Source of the DNA: JAJYSO01 sp964586655
GTDB taxonomy: Bacteria > Bacteroidota > Bacteroidia > Flavobacteriales > Flavobacteriaceae
Assembly (NCBI GenBank): GCA_964586655.1
Contig: CAZPGY010000002.1
Location: 124,001-188,000, forward strand
Direction: 5' to 3'
Length of the DNA: 64,000 nucleotides
Positions 44,282-54,283 of the stretch are shown in pieces. A program made the position numbers and the translations under genes. The notes under the pieces were generated by a model. It searched no databases and was not told the DNA's origin. It was given only the letters and a program-made list of their open reading frames with translations. Each line of letters opens with the position of its first letter. Positions within the stretch are counted from its first letter, which is position 1.

Positions 44282-44962
44282 ATGGCTAAATCAAGAGCTT
44301 TCGACAAATTTATTAACATGTGCTACGGACTCGGAGCTTCCGTGGTAATTATTGGCGCATTGTTTAAAATTCTTCACTTTGAAATCGGTGTTCTAACCGG
44401 TGGAGTTATGTTAACCATTGGTTTATGTACAGAAGCCTTCATTTTCGCAGTTTCTGCATTTGAACCCCTCAAACCAAAATATAACTGGGCCGCTGTATGG
44501 CCTGAAATTTTGGAAGGAGAACCGGGAGAAGCCGGAGCTTCCAAAGGCAAAAAAGGAAAGAAAGAAGCACAAAAAGAACAAGATGAACTTGATGTCTCAC
44601 TTTCCAAAAAACTCGATGAAATGCTAAAAGAAGCAAAAGTAGATGCGCAATTAATGGAAAGCCTCGGAAGCAGCATCAAAAACTTTGAAGGCGCCGCCAA
44701 AAACATGGCTCCCACTGCCGAAGCCATGGATTCTCAAAAACGCTATAGTGAAGAAATGAGCTTGGCTGCCGCTCAAATGGAATCTTTAAACAACTTGTAC
44801 AAGGTGCAGTTGGAGTCTTCCAGCAAACAAGCAGAAGCCAATGATGCCATTGCAAACAACGCCAAACAACTACAAGAACAAATGGAATCTTTGACCTCCA
44901 ACATATCCAACCTCAACAGCGTGTATGGAAATATGTTAACGGCAATGCGTCCAAACTCATAA
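44282..44962 (+). CDS. gldL: T9SS motor protein GldL
   Basis: An inner-membrane protein (226 residues) that with GldM forms the proton-driven motor of gliding and type IX secretion. Two N-terminal membrane helices (MCYGLGASVVIIGALFKIL, and GGVMLTIGLCTEAFIFAV carrying the Glu expected to take part in proton passage) are followed by a Gly/Glu/Lys-rich linker and a cytoplasmic coiled-coil-prone tail. It lies between gldK and gldM. Confidence 0.96.
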   Translation: MAKSRAFDKFINMCYGLGASVVIIGALFKILHFEIGVLTGGVMLTIGLCTEAFIFAVSAFEPLKPKYNWAAVWPEILEGEPGEAGASKGKKGKKEAQKEQDELDVSLSKKLDEMLKEAKVDAQLMESLGSSIKNFEGAAKNMAPTAEAMDSQKRYSEEMSLAAAQMESLNNLYKVQLESSSKQAEANDAIANNAKQLQEQMESLTSNISNLNSVYGNMLTAMRPNS

Positions 44963-45016
44963 AGAAACCCATTTAGAATATAAAAAATTACATTAATAAA
45001 AAACTGAAAAAATAAT

Positions 45017-46579
45017 ATGGCATCAATACAAGAACTCGGGCCAAGACAACGGATGATAAATATGATGTACATCATATTTATCTCCATGCTGGCACTGAAC
45101 ATGTCTAAAGAGGTATTGAAGGCTTTTGGCGATGTTAATGACAGCTTAAAGACAAGCATTGACCAAACCCAAAAGCGAAACAATTCCTTGATGTTGGGCT
45201 TGGCTGAAAAAGCACAAGACCAACCTGAGAAATACAAACCCCTTCAAAAAAAGGCCCAAAAAATCCAACAAGAAAGCAAGGATTTGCTGGCGTATATCAG
45301 TGACCTTAAAGGTGGATTGATCGAAGGTATTGAAAGAGATGAAAATGGCGAATTAAAGTACCGTCAAATGGACAACGACTGGAAGATTAACCAAACTTTC
45401 TTTGCCAACAACAAACTCACCGAAAAGGGGGAGCAGTTAATCGCAAAAATCGAACAATTTAGAGGCAGTGCCATCGATTTGGCCAGCTCTATGGGCAACG
45501 CCAAACTGGCTGAAGGCATTGCTAAAAAGTTCAACACCGACCCCGTAAAAACCGCTGAAGGCACCAAAATATCATGGATTCGCAGTAACTTTGAAGGATT
45601 CCCGCTTATTGCCGGAATCACCAAATTAACCAATATCCAATCTAATGTCACCCAAACTCAATCTGAGTTGTTGACAAGCTTGGTAAGCGGCCAAATGTCA
45701 AGCGACCTCTCCATGACCAACTATAAAGCAATTGTCACTTTAGACAAAGCCGCCTTCTTTGCCGGTGAAAAAGTAACCGGAAAAGTGGTGCTTGGACGTT
45801 ACGACAACAGCTTGAGCTTTAGCAATGTAATCATCAACGGCAATGAAGTGGAAAACACCCAAGCCGGTCAGGTGATGCTAAATTTTACGGCCGGTAACGT
45901 AGGAGATCATAAAATTACCGGTAAACTCCAATTTAGCGAAGGAGATTCAGTAGTTACCATACCGGTAGAGAGTTCTTATACGGTAATTCCCAAACCCAAT
46001 TCAGCTGTTATTTCTGCTGATAAAATGAATGTGGTTTATCGTGGTGTAAACAACCCCTTGACCATTTCTATCCCCGGCGTACCTAACGTGAGTGCCAGTG
46101 CACCCGGAATGCGCCACACAGGAGGAGCTAATTATATGCTTAACCCCACCAATATCAGGTCTCATGAAGTGACCATCAATGTCTCCGGGACTTTACCCAA
46201 TGGCGAGTCGGTGAGCGACAGCAAAGTGTTCAGAATTAAAGAAATTCCGTCACCCATTGGCACCGTACGTAGTCAAACCGGTGGTGGTTCTCCAATCAGA
46301 ATGCAACGCAGTGGATTGAAGGTATCCTCTATAGGTGCCAAGCTTCCGAATTTTGTTTTCGATTTGAATATTGTTGTTTCCGGCTTTAAATTGCAAGTTC
46401 CCGGAAAACCCATTGTTCAAGTTAACGGAACACGAATGAATGCTGCCGCTAAACGAGCCATCAGCAGTGCACCACGAGGCTCTACCGTATTGATTTTTGA
46501 CATCAAAGCACACATCGCCGGAAATTCAAGCTATCACTTGGCCTCTGTCCCTCCGGTGACCGTACAGTTAACGGACTAA
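45017..46579 (+). CDS. gldM: T9SS motor protein GldM
   Basis: The periplasm-spanning part of the T9SS motor (520 residues). A single N-terminal membrane helix (MMYIIFISMLALNMSKEVL, near residues 15-33) is followed by a helical D1 domain and beta-rich D2-D4 domains that reach the GldK/GldN ring. Length and N-terminus (GPRQRMINMMY) fit GldM well. Confidence 0.96.
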   Translation: MASIQELGPRQRMINMMYIIFISMLALNMSKEVLKAFGDVNDSLKTSIDQTQKRNNSLMLGLAEKAQDQPEKYKPLQKKAQKIQQESKDLLAYISDLKGGLIEGIERDENGELKYRQMDNDWKINQTFFANNKLTEKGEQLIAKIEQFRGSAIDLASSMGNAKLAEGIAKKFNTDPVKTAEGTKISWIRSNFEGFPLIAGITKLTNIQSNVTQTQSELLTSLVSGQMSSDLSMTNYKAIVTLDKAAFFAGEKVTGKVVLGRYDNSLSFSNVIINGNEVENTQAGQVMLNFTAGNVGDHKITGKLQFSEGDSVVTIPVESSYTVIPKPNSAVISADKMNVVYRGVNNPLTISIPGVPNVSASAPGMRHTGGANYMLNPTNIRSHEVTINVSGTLPNGESVSDSKVFRIKEIPSPIGTVRSQTGGGSPIRMQRSGLKVSSIGAKLPNFVFDLNIVVSGFKLQVPGKPIVQVNGTRMNAAAKRAISSAPRGSTVLIFDIKAHIAGNSSYHLASVPPVTVQLTD

Positions 46580-46597
46580 TATAAATTATAATTAATT

Positions 46598-47494
46598 ATG
46601 AAAATGAAGAGTTGTTTGACGGTTCTATTTGCAATGTTGTTCATCAGCAGTTATGGACAAATAAATTTGCTAAATGCCGACCATCCTGAGGAGATTGGCG
46701 TAAAAACCGATCGCCAAGAAAAATTGGGCAATACCGGTGAACCCTTGCCTTATGGCTATGTCAGCGATCGACAGGTCATGTGGGGAAAGCAAGTATGGGA
46801 ATATATTGACCTGAGTCAAAAGTTTAATTTTCCACTACTCTACCCTATTGACACAGGACGCATAGGTAACGATAGAAAATCCCTTTATTATGTCTTGGTT
46901 GACAATATCAAGAATGGAAATATCAAGCATATTTATGCCGATTCCTATTTCCAACGTGAAGTCAGCCTTCAGGAGCTTCAAGCCACGCTTCACATGAAAG
47001 ACACCTTAGATGCCGGTTATGCTCAAATGAACGCCGGTGAAGAAATTGACCGACAGTTCATCACCACTACCGATGTTAGTGGGGCAGACGTTCAAGGCTA
47101 TCGCATCCGAGGATATTGGTACTTTGACAAGCGACAAGGAGATTTGCGTTATCGTCTCATTGGGATCTGCCCAATGGTAACTGACGCTTACTCAAAGTCA
47201 ATGGGAGTTGAAAACTCTCAACCGGTTGAACTCTTCTGGGTATTTTATCCCGCTGTTCGAACAGTGCTTTATCATGCGCAAGTCTACAACCGCAGCAACA
47301 GTGCACATCCTTTGAACTACGATGAAATTTTAAATGCCAGAAGGTTTCATGCCACCATTTACAAAGCTTCTAATGTTCAAGGAGACCGTGCTATAACACA
47401 ATACATTGGCCCAAGCTCTTTAAAACAACTGCTCGAATCAAGACGGATTAAGAACGAAATCCGTGCGTTTGAAGCTAATATGTGGAACTATTAA
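46598..47494 (+). CDS. gldN: T9SS periplasmic ring protein GldN
   Basis: A secreted 298-residue protein with a signal peptide ending near SSYGQ. The GldN/PorN core includes VMWGKQVWEYIDLSQKFNFP and RIRGYWYFDKRQGDLRYRLIG. With GldK it forms the ring under the outer membrane. It is the last gene of the operon, followed by a strong terminator. Confidence 0.96.
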   Translation: MKMKSCLTVLFAMLFISSYGQINLLNADHPEEIGVKTDRQEKLGNTGEPLPYGYVSDRQVMWGKQVWEYIDLSQKFNFPLLYPIDTGRIGNDRKSLYYVLVDNIKNGNIKHIYADSYFQREVSLQELQATLHMKDTLDAGYAQMNAGEEIDRQFITTTDVSGADVQGYRIRGYWYFDKRQGDLRYRLIGICPMVTDAYSKSMGVENSQPVELFWVFYPAVRTVLYHAQVYNRSNSAHPLNYDEILNARRFHATIYKASNVQGDRAITQYIGPSSLKQLLESRRIKNEIRAFEANMWNY

Positions 47495-47526
47495 ATCATT
47501 TTCATATTTTTTATAACTTTCAAATA

Positions 47527-47557
47527 GGCGCCCTCAAAAAGGGCGCTTATCTTTTTT
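47527..47557 (+). terminator. Terminator of gldKLMN
   Basis: GCGCCC (47528-47533) pairs with GGGCGC (47541-47546) and is followed by TTATCTTTTTT, 33 nt after the gldN stop. Confidence 0.8.
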
Positions 47558-47583
47558 AACCAACGAGCTCATTTCAATTTTAT

Positions 47584-48642
47584 ATGAAAGATTACCTGCT
47601 TATCGGATTTGGATTGGCCGGAGTTAATTTGGCCCATGAGCTTGAACAGCGCAATCAATCTTTTACTGTCATAGATGCACCTGCTCAAAATGCTTCTAAG
47701 GTAGCAGGCGGGATCACAAACCCCCTTATACTCAAGCGATTTACCAAAGCCTGGAATGCCGATCAGTTTATCCCAGCAGCTGAATCCACCTATAAGGCCA
47801 TGGAAAAACAACTCGGCATAAAAATCTTATCTCAATTACCTATCTATCGTAAAATAAAATCCGTCCAAGAGCAAAATGATTGGTTTGTCGCAGCAGATCA
47901 ACCCGATCTGCAAAATTTCATGAGCGATCGACTTAAGGAATTAAAGACGCTTCCCAACACCTATGCTTACGGAGAAGTAAAACGCAGCAGCCTACTCAAT
48001 ACCGAAAGTTTATTAGCACATTATCAAAAATATCTGACGAAAAAGAATCAATGGCAAAATGAAAAACTGGAATACCACCATCTGCAAATAACTGACGAAC
48101 AGGTCACTTATAAAAACCTTAAAGCCAAAAAAATAATCTTTTGTGAAGGCTACGGTATGCTGCAAAATCCATATTTCAACAAACTTCCACTGATAGGAAA
48201 TAAAGGAGAATACCTGATTCTAAAAATTCCGGGACTACAACTCGATGCCATTGTCAAAACGGCTTTAGCGCTTATCCCGTTAGGAAAGGAATACTATAAA
48301 TTTGGTGCTTCCTACAGTCGGCATTTTACCGATACTGCCCCAAATTCGAAAACCCGAAAATTCTTAATCGAAAAATTGGAAGAAATTTTAGATCGTCCCT
48401 ATGAAGTCATTGCTGTTCAAGTTGGGGTCAGGCCCACAGTAAGAGACCGAAGACCTCTTTTGGGAAGACATCCCAAACATCAAAACCTGCTATTGCTCAA
48501 TGGATTGGGCAGCCATGGCGTTATGGTAGCGCCCACTGCCGCACAATGGCTACTCAATTTTGATCTTGACCAAAACCCACTGCCCAAAACAGTAGACCTC
48601 AACCGATATTACACCCGAAAAAAGCATCACCTCAGAAGTTGA
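47584..48642 (+). CDS. FAD-dependent oxidoreductase (DAO type)
   Basis: A 352-residue flavoprotein of the D-amino-acid-oxidase/glycine-oxidase fold. The FAD motif GFGLAGVNLAHELEQRN starts near residue 8, and GLGSHGVMVAPTAAQWLL near residue 300 is the C-terminal FAD contact. KVAGGITNPLILKRFTKAW is typical of the group that neighbours gldN in flavobacteria. Substrate unknown. The gld terminator upstream suggests separate transcription. Confidence 0.85.
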   Translation: MKDYLLIGFGLAGVNLAHELEQRNQSFTVIDAPAQNASKVAGGITNPLILKRFTKAWNADQFIPAAESTYKAMEKQLGIKILSQLPIYRKIKSVQEQNDWFVAADQPDLQNFMSDRLKELKTLPNTYAYGEVKRSSLLNTESLLAHYQKYLTKKNQWQNEKLEYHHLQITDEQVTYKNLKAKKIIFCEGYGMLQNPYFNKLPLIGNKGEYLILKIPGLQLDAIVKTALALIPLGKEYYKFGASYSRHFTDTAPNSKTRKFLIEKLEEILDRPYEVIAVQVGVRPTVRDRRPLLGRHPKHQNLLLLNGLGSHGVMVAPTAAQWLLNFDLDQNPLPKTVDLNRYYTRKKHHLRS

Positions 48643-48728
48643 ATTTTTAGTTTAGAGTTTAACAGAACCGTCTATAATTTTATTTTCTCTTCTAATTTGA
48701 GCACCTTTGTAAACTAAATAATTTTCTC

Positions 48729-50651
48729 ATGCTCAACGTGCATCAACTTTCAGTAGCTTTTTCAGGAGAAGAGCTGTTTCACGACATTCGCTTTCAACTC
48801 AATCCGGGAGACCGGGTTGGCCTTGTGGGCAAAAATGGAGCAGGAAAATCTACCTTACTTAAGGTGTTGTCGGGAGACTTAGAACCCACTTCCGGAAACA
48901 TCGCTTATGAAAAAGAGGTGAAAATCGGCTTTCTCAAACAGGACATCGACTTTGCCCAAGGACGAACCGTACTTGAAGAAACCTACCAAGCCTTTGAAGA
49001 ACTTCAGGAAATTGAAGCCCGCTTAGCCAACATCAACAAGGCTCTTGCGGAACGCACCGATTATGACAGCGATGCTTATCACCAGCTGATGGTTGATCTT
49101 AACGAATATCAACATCAATATGAAATACGCGGCGGATACAATTATCAAGGAGAAGCCGAACGCGTTTTACAAGGCTTGGGATTTACTCCTGCCGATTTTG
49201 ACAAAAAAACCCATACTTTTTCCGGAGGTTGGCGCATGCGCATTGAATTGGCCAAACTCCTTTTACAACACAATGATATTTTACTACTCGATGAGCCGAC
49301 CAATCACCTCGACATTGAAAGCATCATTTGGTTTGAAAAATTCTTAAAAAACTATCCGGGCTGTGCCGTTGTGGTCTCTCACGATAAAATGTTTCTCGAT
49401 GAAGTGACCAATCGCACCATTGAAATATCATTGGGGAAGATATACGATTACAACAAACCTTATTCGAAATACCTGATTCTTCGGGAAGAGCGTCGAGAAC
49501 AACAAATAGCAGCCAAAAAGAACCAGGACAAAGAGATTGAACGCACAGAACAATTGATTGAAAAGTTTCGTTATAAAGCAACCAAGGCTGCCATGGCGCA
49601 ATCGCTCATTAAAAAATTAGATAAGATGGAGCGCATTGAAGTAGATGAAGAAGACAACGAGGTGATGCATGTTCATTTTCCCATTTCTATCAATCCGGGA
49701 AAAGTGATACTCAAACTGCATAACATTTCAAAAAGCTATGGCAATAAACAGGTATTAAAAGAGGTGAATCTCCGGCTCTCCCGCAAAACCAAAACTGCTT
49801 TTGTGGGACAAAACGGTCAGGGAAAATCTACCTTGGCCAAAATTATTGTCGGAGAAATTGATTTTGACGGCAAAAAAGAACTCGGACACAATGTACAACT
49901 CGCTTATTTTGCCCAAAATCAAGCCGATTATTTAGACGGTGATAAACGAGTATTGGAGACCATGGAAGAGGCTGCTACCGAAAAAAACAGACGCCACGTG
50001 CGCGATATCCTCGGTGCTTTTCTCTTCCGGGGCGACGATGTGGAAAAACCTGTAAAAGTCCTTTCCGGCGGCGAGCGCAACCGACTGGCTTTGGCCAAAA
50101 TGCTGTTGCAACCTTCCAATGTACTCATCATGGACGAGCCGACCAATCACCTGGACATCCAGTCGAAAAATGTACTGAAAGAAGCCCTCAAAAAATATGA
50201 AGGCACACTCGTTATCGTTTCTCACGATCGAGATTTCCTACAAGGCTTAACCGATGTAGTTTATGAATTTCGAAATCATCAACTCCATGAATACCTGGGA
50301 GACATCGACTACTACCTCGAACGTCGCGAACTACAAAATATGCGACAAGTAGAAGAAAAAACAAAAGAAGAATCCCAAAAGCCTAAAAAGAAAAAAGCCA
50401 AACAGTCTTATCAACAACAAAAGCAGCTCAAATCACTTAAAAACAAACTGAGCAAAGTAGAAGCAAAAATCAGCCAATTAGAAAAGCATATTGCAGAAAA
50501 AGACTTAGCCTTGGAAGTAGACTATGACAAAACCGTTTCCGATCCCGAGTTTTTTGACCATTATCAAGCCGACAAATCCCGTTTAGAAAAGCTTATGGAC
50601 AAGTGGGAGCACCTGCAACTACAATACGATCAAAAAAGTAATTTGCAATGA
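48729..50651 (+). CDS. ABC-F family ATPase
   Basis: A soluble tandem-ATPase protein (640 residues) of the ABC-F group, which acts on ribosomes (translation factors, some antibiotic protection). Domain 1 has VGKNGAGKST (33-42), FSGGWRMRIELA and LLLDEPTNHLD; domain 2 has GQNGQGKST, LSGGERNRLALA and LIMDEPTNHLD. There is a charged interdomain linker and a C-terminal coiled coil rich in Lys and Glu. No membrane domain is present. The start of the next small gene overlaps its stop (ATGA). Confidence 0.93.
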   Translation: MLNVHQLSVAFSGEELFHDIRFQLNPGDRVGLVGKNGAGKSTLLKVLSGDLEPTSGNIAYEKEVKIGFLKQDIDFAQGRTVLEETYQAFEELQEIEARLANINKALAERTDYDSDAYHQLMVDLNEYQHQYEIRGGYNYQGEAERVLQGLGFTPADFDKKTHTFSGGWRMRIELAKLLLQHNDILLLDEPTNHLDIESIIWFEKFLKNYPGCAVVVSHDKMFLDEVTNRTIEISLGKIYDYNKPYSKYLILREERREQQIAAKKNQDKEIERTEQLIEKFRYKATKAAMAQSLIKKLDKMERIEVDEEDNEVMHVHFPISINPGKVILKLHNISKSYGNKQVLKEVNLRLSRKTKTAFVGQNGQGKSTLAKIIVGEIDFDGKKELGHNVQLAYFAQNQADYLDGDKRVLETMEEAATEKNRRHVRDILGAFLFRGDDVEKPVKVLSGGERNRLALAKMLLQPSNVLIMDEPTNHLDIQSKNVLKEALKKYEGTLVIVSHDRDFLQGLTDVVYEFRNHQLHEYLGDIDYYLERRELQNMRQVEEKTKEESQKPKKKKAKQSYQQQKQLKSLKNKLSKVEAKISQLEKHIAEKDLALEVDYDKTVSDPEFFDHYQADKSRLEKLMDKWEHLQLQYDQKSNLQ

Positions 50652-50830
50652 TTGAACATTTTTTTCAATGCCCCTATTGCTGGAAAAGCATCTCTATGCT
50701 CTTAGACCCTTCTCAGCCCGAACAACACTATGTGGAAGACTGCGAAAATTGCTGCAACCCCATCGAAATATCCATTCATTTTCAGGAGGAAAACCTCGTT
50801 GATTTTTCTGCCCAGAAACTGGGACAATAA
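50648..50830 (+). CDS. CPXCG-motif Cys-rich small protein
   Basis: A 60-residue protein with CPYC near the N-terminus and CENCC later, a zinc-ribbon-like arrangement of the CPXCG family. It overlaps the ABC-F stop codon by ATGA, so the two are translationally coupled. Function unknown; it could be a metal-binding accessory. Confidence 0.8.
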   Translation: MIEHFFQCPYCWKSISMLLDPSQPEQHYVEDCENCCNPIEISIHFQEENLVDFSAQKLGQ

Positions 50831-51293
50831 ACTTTTCCCTTCCGATCAATTTGATAAAAACACCCTAAATTCAGGGCAAAAACCCACCGACAGTTAGGTA
50901 CAGACCTAATCACAATGAATCCCTTCTGAATATAGGCCTAACATTACTCCTTGCTTTTTTTTCTAAACTAAAAATCCCCTCCATAATCCAAAAAATTACT
51001 TTCAGAACAAGCATTATTTCCCATTCAAATCAAACAATATTTGAATCGGCTACCCTTTGTGTTTTAAAAGCTCACTCTAATTCTGTAAAATAATTATTAG
51101 CAATAACATAATTTATATCGATGTTTTTAATAAAATATGTAATATTGCATGTTGCATAATACGAATTATTAAATTCATCGCAAGTAAAAAGCGGTCTTAC
51201 TCTGTCTTTTATCAACAAACGAATACAATCAACTCGTTAGTTTTATCAGATTAATTCCACCGTAACCTGCATTAAAACTTAATCCTTTTAATC
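50831..51293. other. 463-bp AT-rich gap before nhaD
   Basis: I see no gene. Small inverted repeats occur (TTAGGT/ACCTAA near 50896), and TTGCAT is repeated at 51145 and 51152. No clear TAnnTTTG promoter stands out, although nhaD must have one here. Confidence 0.5.
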
Positions 51294-52580
51294 ATGACAG
51301 CGGTTCTCATTATCCTCTTTTTTCTCTTGGGCTACTTAGCCATTGCATTGGAAAATCCTATCAAAATTGACAAATCAGCCACGGCCCTACTCACGGCCGT
51401 TCTTTGTTGGTCTACCTTAGCGCTGGGCGGCGACTGGGAAGGCGTTAACAGTATTCAAGAGGAAGTATTACTTCATTTGGGAGGCACTGCAAGCATCGTA
51501 TTTTTTTTATTGGGAGCGATGACCATTGTAGAACTTATTGACGCCCACAGCGGATTTGACCTAATTACGCAATACATCAAAGCCACCAAAAAGACTACAT
51601 TGCTACTCATTTTTACGGTAATTACCTTTTTCCTGAGTGCTGTTTTAGACAACCTTACCACCACCATTGTGATGATTTCTTTACTTCGAAAAATCATTAA
51701 AGACCGTAAAGATTTGCTGATGTTTGGCGGCATGGTTGTACTTGCAGCCAATGCCGGCGGTGCCTTCTCTCCCATTGGAGATGTGACCACCATCATGCTC
51801 TGGATAGACAATCGAGTAACTTCGGGAAACATTATCACCACCCTCTTTATTCCTTGTGTGGTTTTCATGCTCATTCCGTTTATTGCAATTGCTTCTCAAC
51901 TGAAAGGACACATTAAAACTTCGGCCTCTGATCTTATCGCTGAAAAGACAAACATCCCCAAAAATCATAAACGTTTAATGCTTTTCCTCGGTGTAGGATC
52001 TCTGGTCTTTACGCCCATCTTTAAAGAACTTACTCACCTCCCTCCCTTTCTCTCCATCCTTTTGGGCGTTAGTCTCGTAGCCATTGCAGGAGAAATTCTT
52101 CACCGTAAAGAAACTGATGAAAAAAAGAAGCACAAAACCATATTGGGCGTATTGCGGCGTATCGACATGGGAGGAATTTTATTTTTCCTCGGTATTCTTC
52201 TGGCCGTAAACGCCCTCGAAACCGCAGGGATTTTAGGAAATTTAGCACTTTGGCTCGAACAAAACTTTGGCAATATTTACCTCATCAACGGAGCTATTGG
52301 ACTGTTGAGCAGCATAGTCGACAACGTGCCTTTGGTGGCAGGAATGATTGGCATGTATCCGCTGAGCCAATTTCCCACAGACCATATATTTTGGGAACTG
52401 TTGTCTTATTGTGCCGGAAACGGAGGAAGTATCCTTATTATAGGCTCTGCTGCCGGTGTAGCTGCCATGGGGTTATTAAAAATAGATTTTATCTGGTATA
52501 TGAAAAAATTCAGCTTCTGGACACTTTTAGGTTATTTTGCCGGAATGGGTGCCCTATGGTTGATTCAAATAATTGGATAG
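51294..52580 (+). CDS. nhaD: Na+/H+ antiporter NhaD
   Basis: A 428-residue inner-membrane transporter of the ArsB/NhaD family that expels Na+ (or Li+) in exchange for protons. About 12 hydrophobic segments are visible. Typical signatures are the membrane motif FLSAVLDNLTTTIVMISLL, AANAGGAFSPIGDVTTIML and SIVDNVPLVAGMIGMYPL. It appears monocistronic. With nhaC later in the window it suggests sodium-based ion homeostasis. Confidence 0.92.
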   Translation: MTAVLIILFFLLGYLAIALENPIKIDKSATALLTAVLCWSTLALGGDWEGVNSIQEEVLLHLGGTASIVFFLLGAMTIVELIDAHSGFDLITQYIKATKKTTLLLIFTVITFFLSAVLDNLTTTIVMISLLRKIIKDRKDLLMFGGMVVLAANAGGAFSPIGDVTTIMLWIDNRVTSGNIITTLFIPCVVFMLIPFIAIASQLKGHIKTSASDLIAEKTNIPKNHKRLMLFLGVGSLVFTPIFKELTHLPPFLSILLGVSLVAIAGEILHRKETDEKKKHKTILGVLRRIDMGGILFFLGILLAVNALETAGILGNLALWLEQNFGNIYLINGAIGLLSSIVDNVPLVAGMIGMYPLSQFPTDHIFWELLSYCAGNGGSILIIGSAAGVAAMGLLKIDFIWYMKKFSFWTLLGYFAGMGALWLIQIIG

Positions 52581-52673
52581 CCAAAAACCACAACACCATT
52601 CTCAAAAGTATCGACAAGAAGACTTTCATTCATTTTTCTCCCGTCTTTTTTCCGGAGTTTATACCAAAATGAC

Positions 52674-52819
52674 AAATTAATTAGTCCAATCTTTCTATGA
52701 AAATTCCAAATCTCTGCGTTAATCCCGCACGTGCGGGACGCCGTAGCTTTGGCTATGACTGTGCTTTTTGCCTTGACCTTTGAAATTTTCATCACGAAAT
52801 ATTAGCACAATTAATAAAT
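52674..52819. repeat. MITE-like element between nhaD and hmgA
   Basis: The 342-bp gap 52581-52922 holds an element with imperfect inverted ends (52674-52710 and 52779-52817; shared ATTAATT, TTTC, GAAAATT, CAAA blocks). Inside are a perfect hairpin TCCCGCAC/GTGCGGGA and a CCGTAGC/GCTATG hairpin followed by GTGC and a T run. The layout resembles 11517-11682. No coding potential. Confidence 0.45.
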
Positions 52820-52922
52820 CACTTTGGCATTACACTTTTAATGACTTTGGCAAAAAACTAACTTTTAAAAGTTTTATCTATTCCAAAAATTGACGATATT
52901 TGTGGGAAAATGAAACAAAACC

Positions 52923-54092
52923 ATGCCTTTTTACCATAAACTCGGAAAAATACCCCATAAACGCCATACCACTTTCAGAAAGCCGGATGGCAGCCTCTAT
53001 TATGAGCAGCTCTTTGGCACCGAAGGCTTCGTTGGAATGTCTTCTCTGCTCTACCATTTACAGCGCCCTACTCAGGTGAAAGAAATCAAGGGCAGTAAAG
53101 ACCTATCGCCCAAAATTGCTGTAAAAGACAACCTTCAAGCCTATAGATTTGAAGGCTTTCAAGCCAAACCGACCGCCGACTATCTCGACAGTCGAACTCC
53201 TATTTTAGTCAATGATGACGTGAGCCTTATCGTTTCGGCTCCTCAGGAATCAACTACAGATTACTTTTATAAAAATGCTGATTGTGATGAGGTCATCTTT
53301 GTACACAAGGGAGAAGGCAAGTTGCGCACCCAACTGGGAAACTTGGATTTTAAATACGGCGATTACTTGGTCATCCCGCGCGGAATCATCTATCAATTGG
53401 ACTTTAACACCAAAGATAACCGGTTTTTTATTGTAGAATCACATCAACCGGTTTACACCCCCAACCGCTACCGCAATGAATTTGGTCAGCTTCTTGAAAG
53501 CTCTCCTTTCTGCGAGCGCGATATTCGTCAGCCTTATGAGCTGGATACCAATGATGAAAAAGGAAGCTTTTTGGTAAAGATAAAAAAACAAAACCGTTTG
53601 TTTGAAATGGTGTACCTTTATCATCCTTTTGATGTAGTCGGCTATGATGGTTATAACTATCCTTACGCTTTTTCCATTCACGACTTCGAGCCCATTACCG
53701 GACGCATTCATCAACCGCCGCCAATCCATCAAACATTTGAAACTTCGGCCTGTGTGATTTGCTCATTCTGCCCAAGACTATTTGATTATCACCCTGAAGC
53801 CATTCCGGCACCCTACAGCCATAGTAACATTGACAGCGACGAAGTGCTGTATTATGTAGATGGCGAATTTATGAGTCGCCCTGAGGTAGAAATTGGTAAT
53901 TTGACCCTACACCCGGCGGGTATTCCACACGGTCCTCAACCCGGCGCTGCCGAAGCCAGTATCGGCAAAAAAGAAACCAAGGAACTGGCGGTAATGGTCG
54001 ATACCTTCAAACCCCTAAAAATCACTGAAGCAGGCCTGAAAATGACCGATGGAAAATATTATAAATCATGGTTAGAAGAATCTGAAAAATAA
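52923..54092 (+). CDS. hmgA: Homogentisate 1,2-dioxygenase
   Basis: Opens the aromatic ring of homogentisate to maleylacetoacetate in tyrosine and phenylalanine degradation (389 residues). The Fe(II) site is visible in PYSHSNIDSDEVLYY (His and Glu) and HPAGIPHGPQP (His). The N-terminal cupin has FVHKGEGKLRTQLG. It is followed after 191 bp by the enzyme of the preceding step, hpd, on the same strand. The fumarylacetoacetase gene is not in the window. Confidence 0.94.
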   Translation: MPFYHKLGKIPHKRHTTFRKPDGSLYYEQLFGTEGFVGMSSLLYHLQRPTQVKEIKGSKDLSPKIAVKDNLQAYRFEGFQAKPTADYLDSRTPILVNDDVSLIVSAPQESTTDYFYKNADCDEVIFVHKGEGKLRTQLGNLDFKYGDYLVIPRGIIYQLDFNTKDNRFFIVESHQPVYTPNRYRNEFGQLLESSPFCERDIRQPYELDTNDEKGSFLVKIKKQNRLFEMVYLYHPFDVVGYDGYNYPYAFSIHDFEPITGRIHQPPPIHQTFETSACVICSFCPRLFDYHPEAIPAPYSHSNIDSDEVLYYVDGEFMSRPEVEIGNLTLHPAGIPHGPQPGAAEASIGKKETKELAVMVDTFKPLKITEAGLKMTDGKYYKSWLEESEK

Positions 54093-54283
54093 TGAAATCA
54101 AACACTTACAATTCTTCCGCCAAATCCCGTGCCATGTGGTAAACAATCACAAGGCTTCATTTCCTTAACCAAGGAAAATCACCCCTATCCTTTTACCTAA
54201 AGGAGTTTTTGCGTCTCCACGCGCATAATCATAAATTTTATCTCATCAACTTATTAAAACAAATACCTAAAAAACAGATTATT

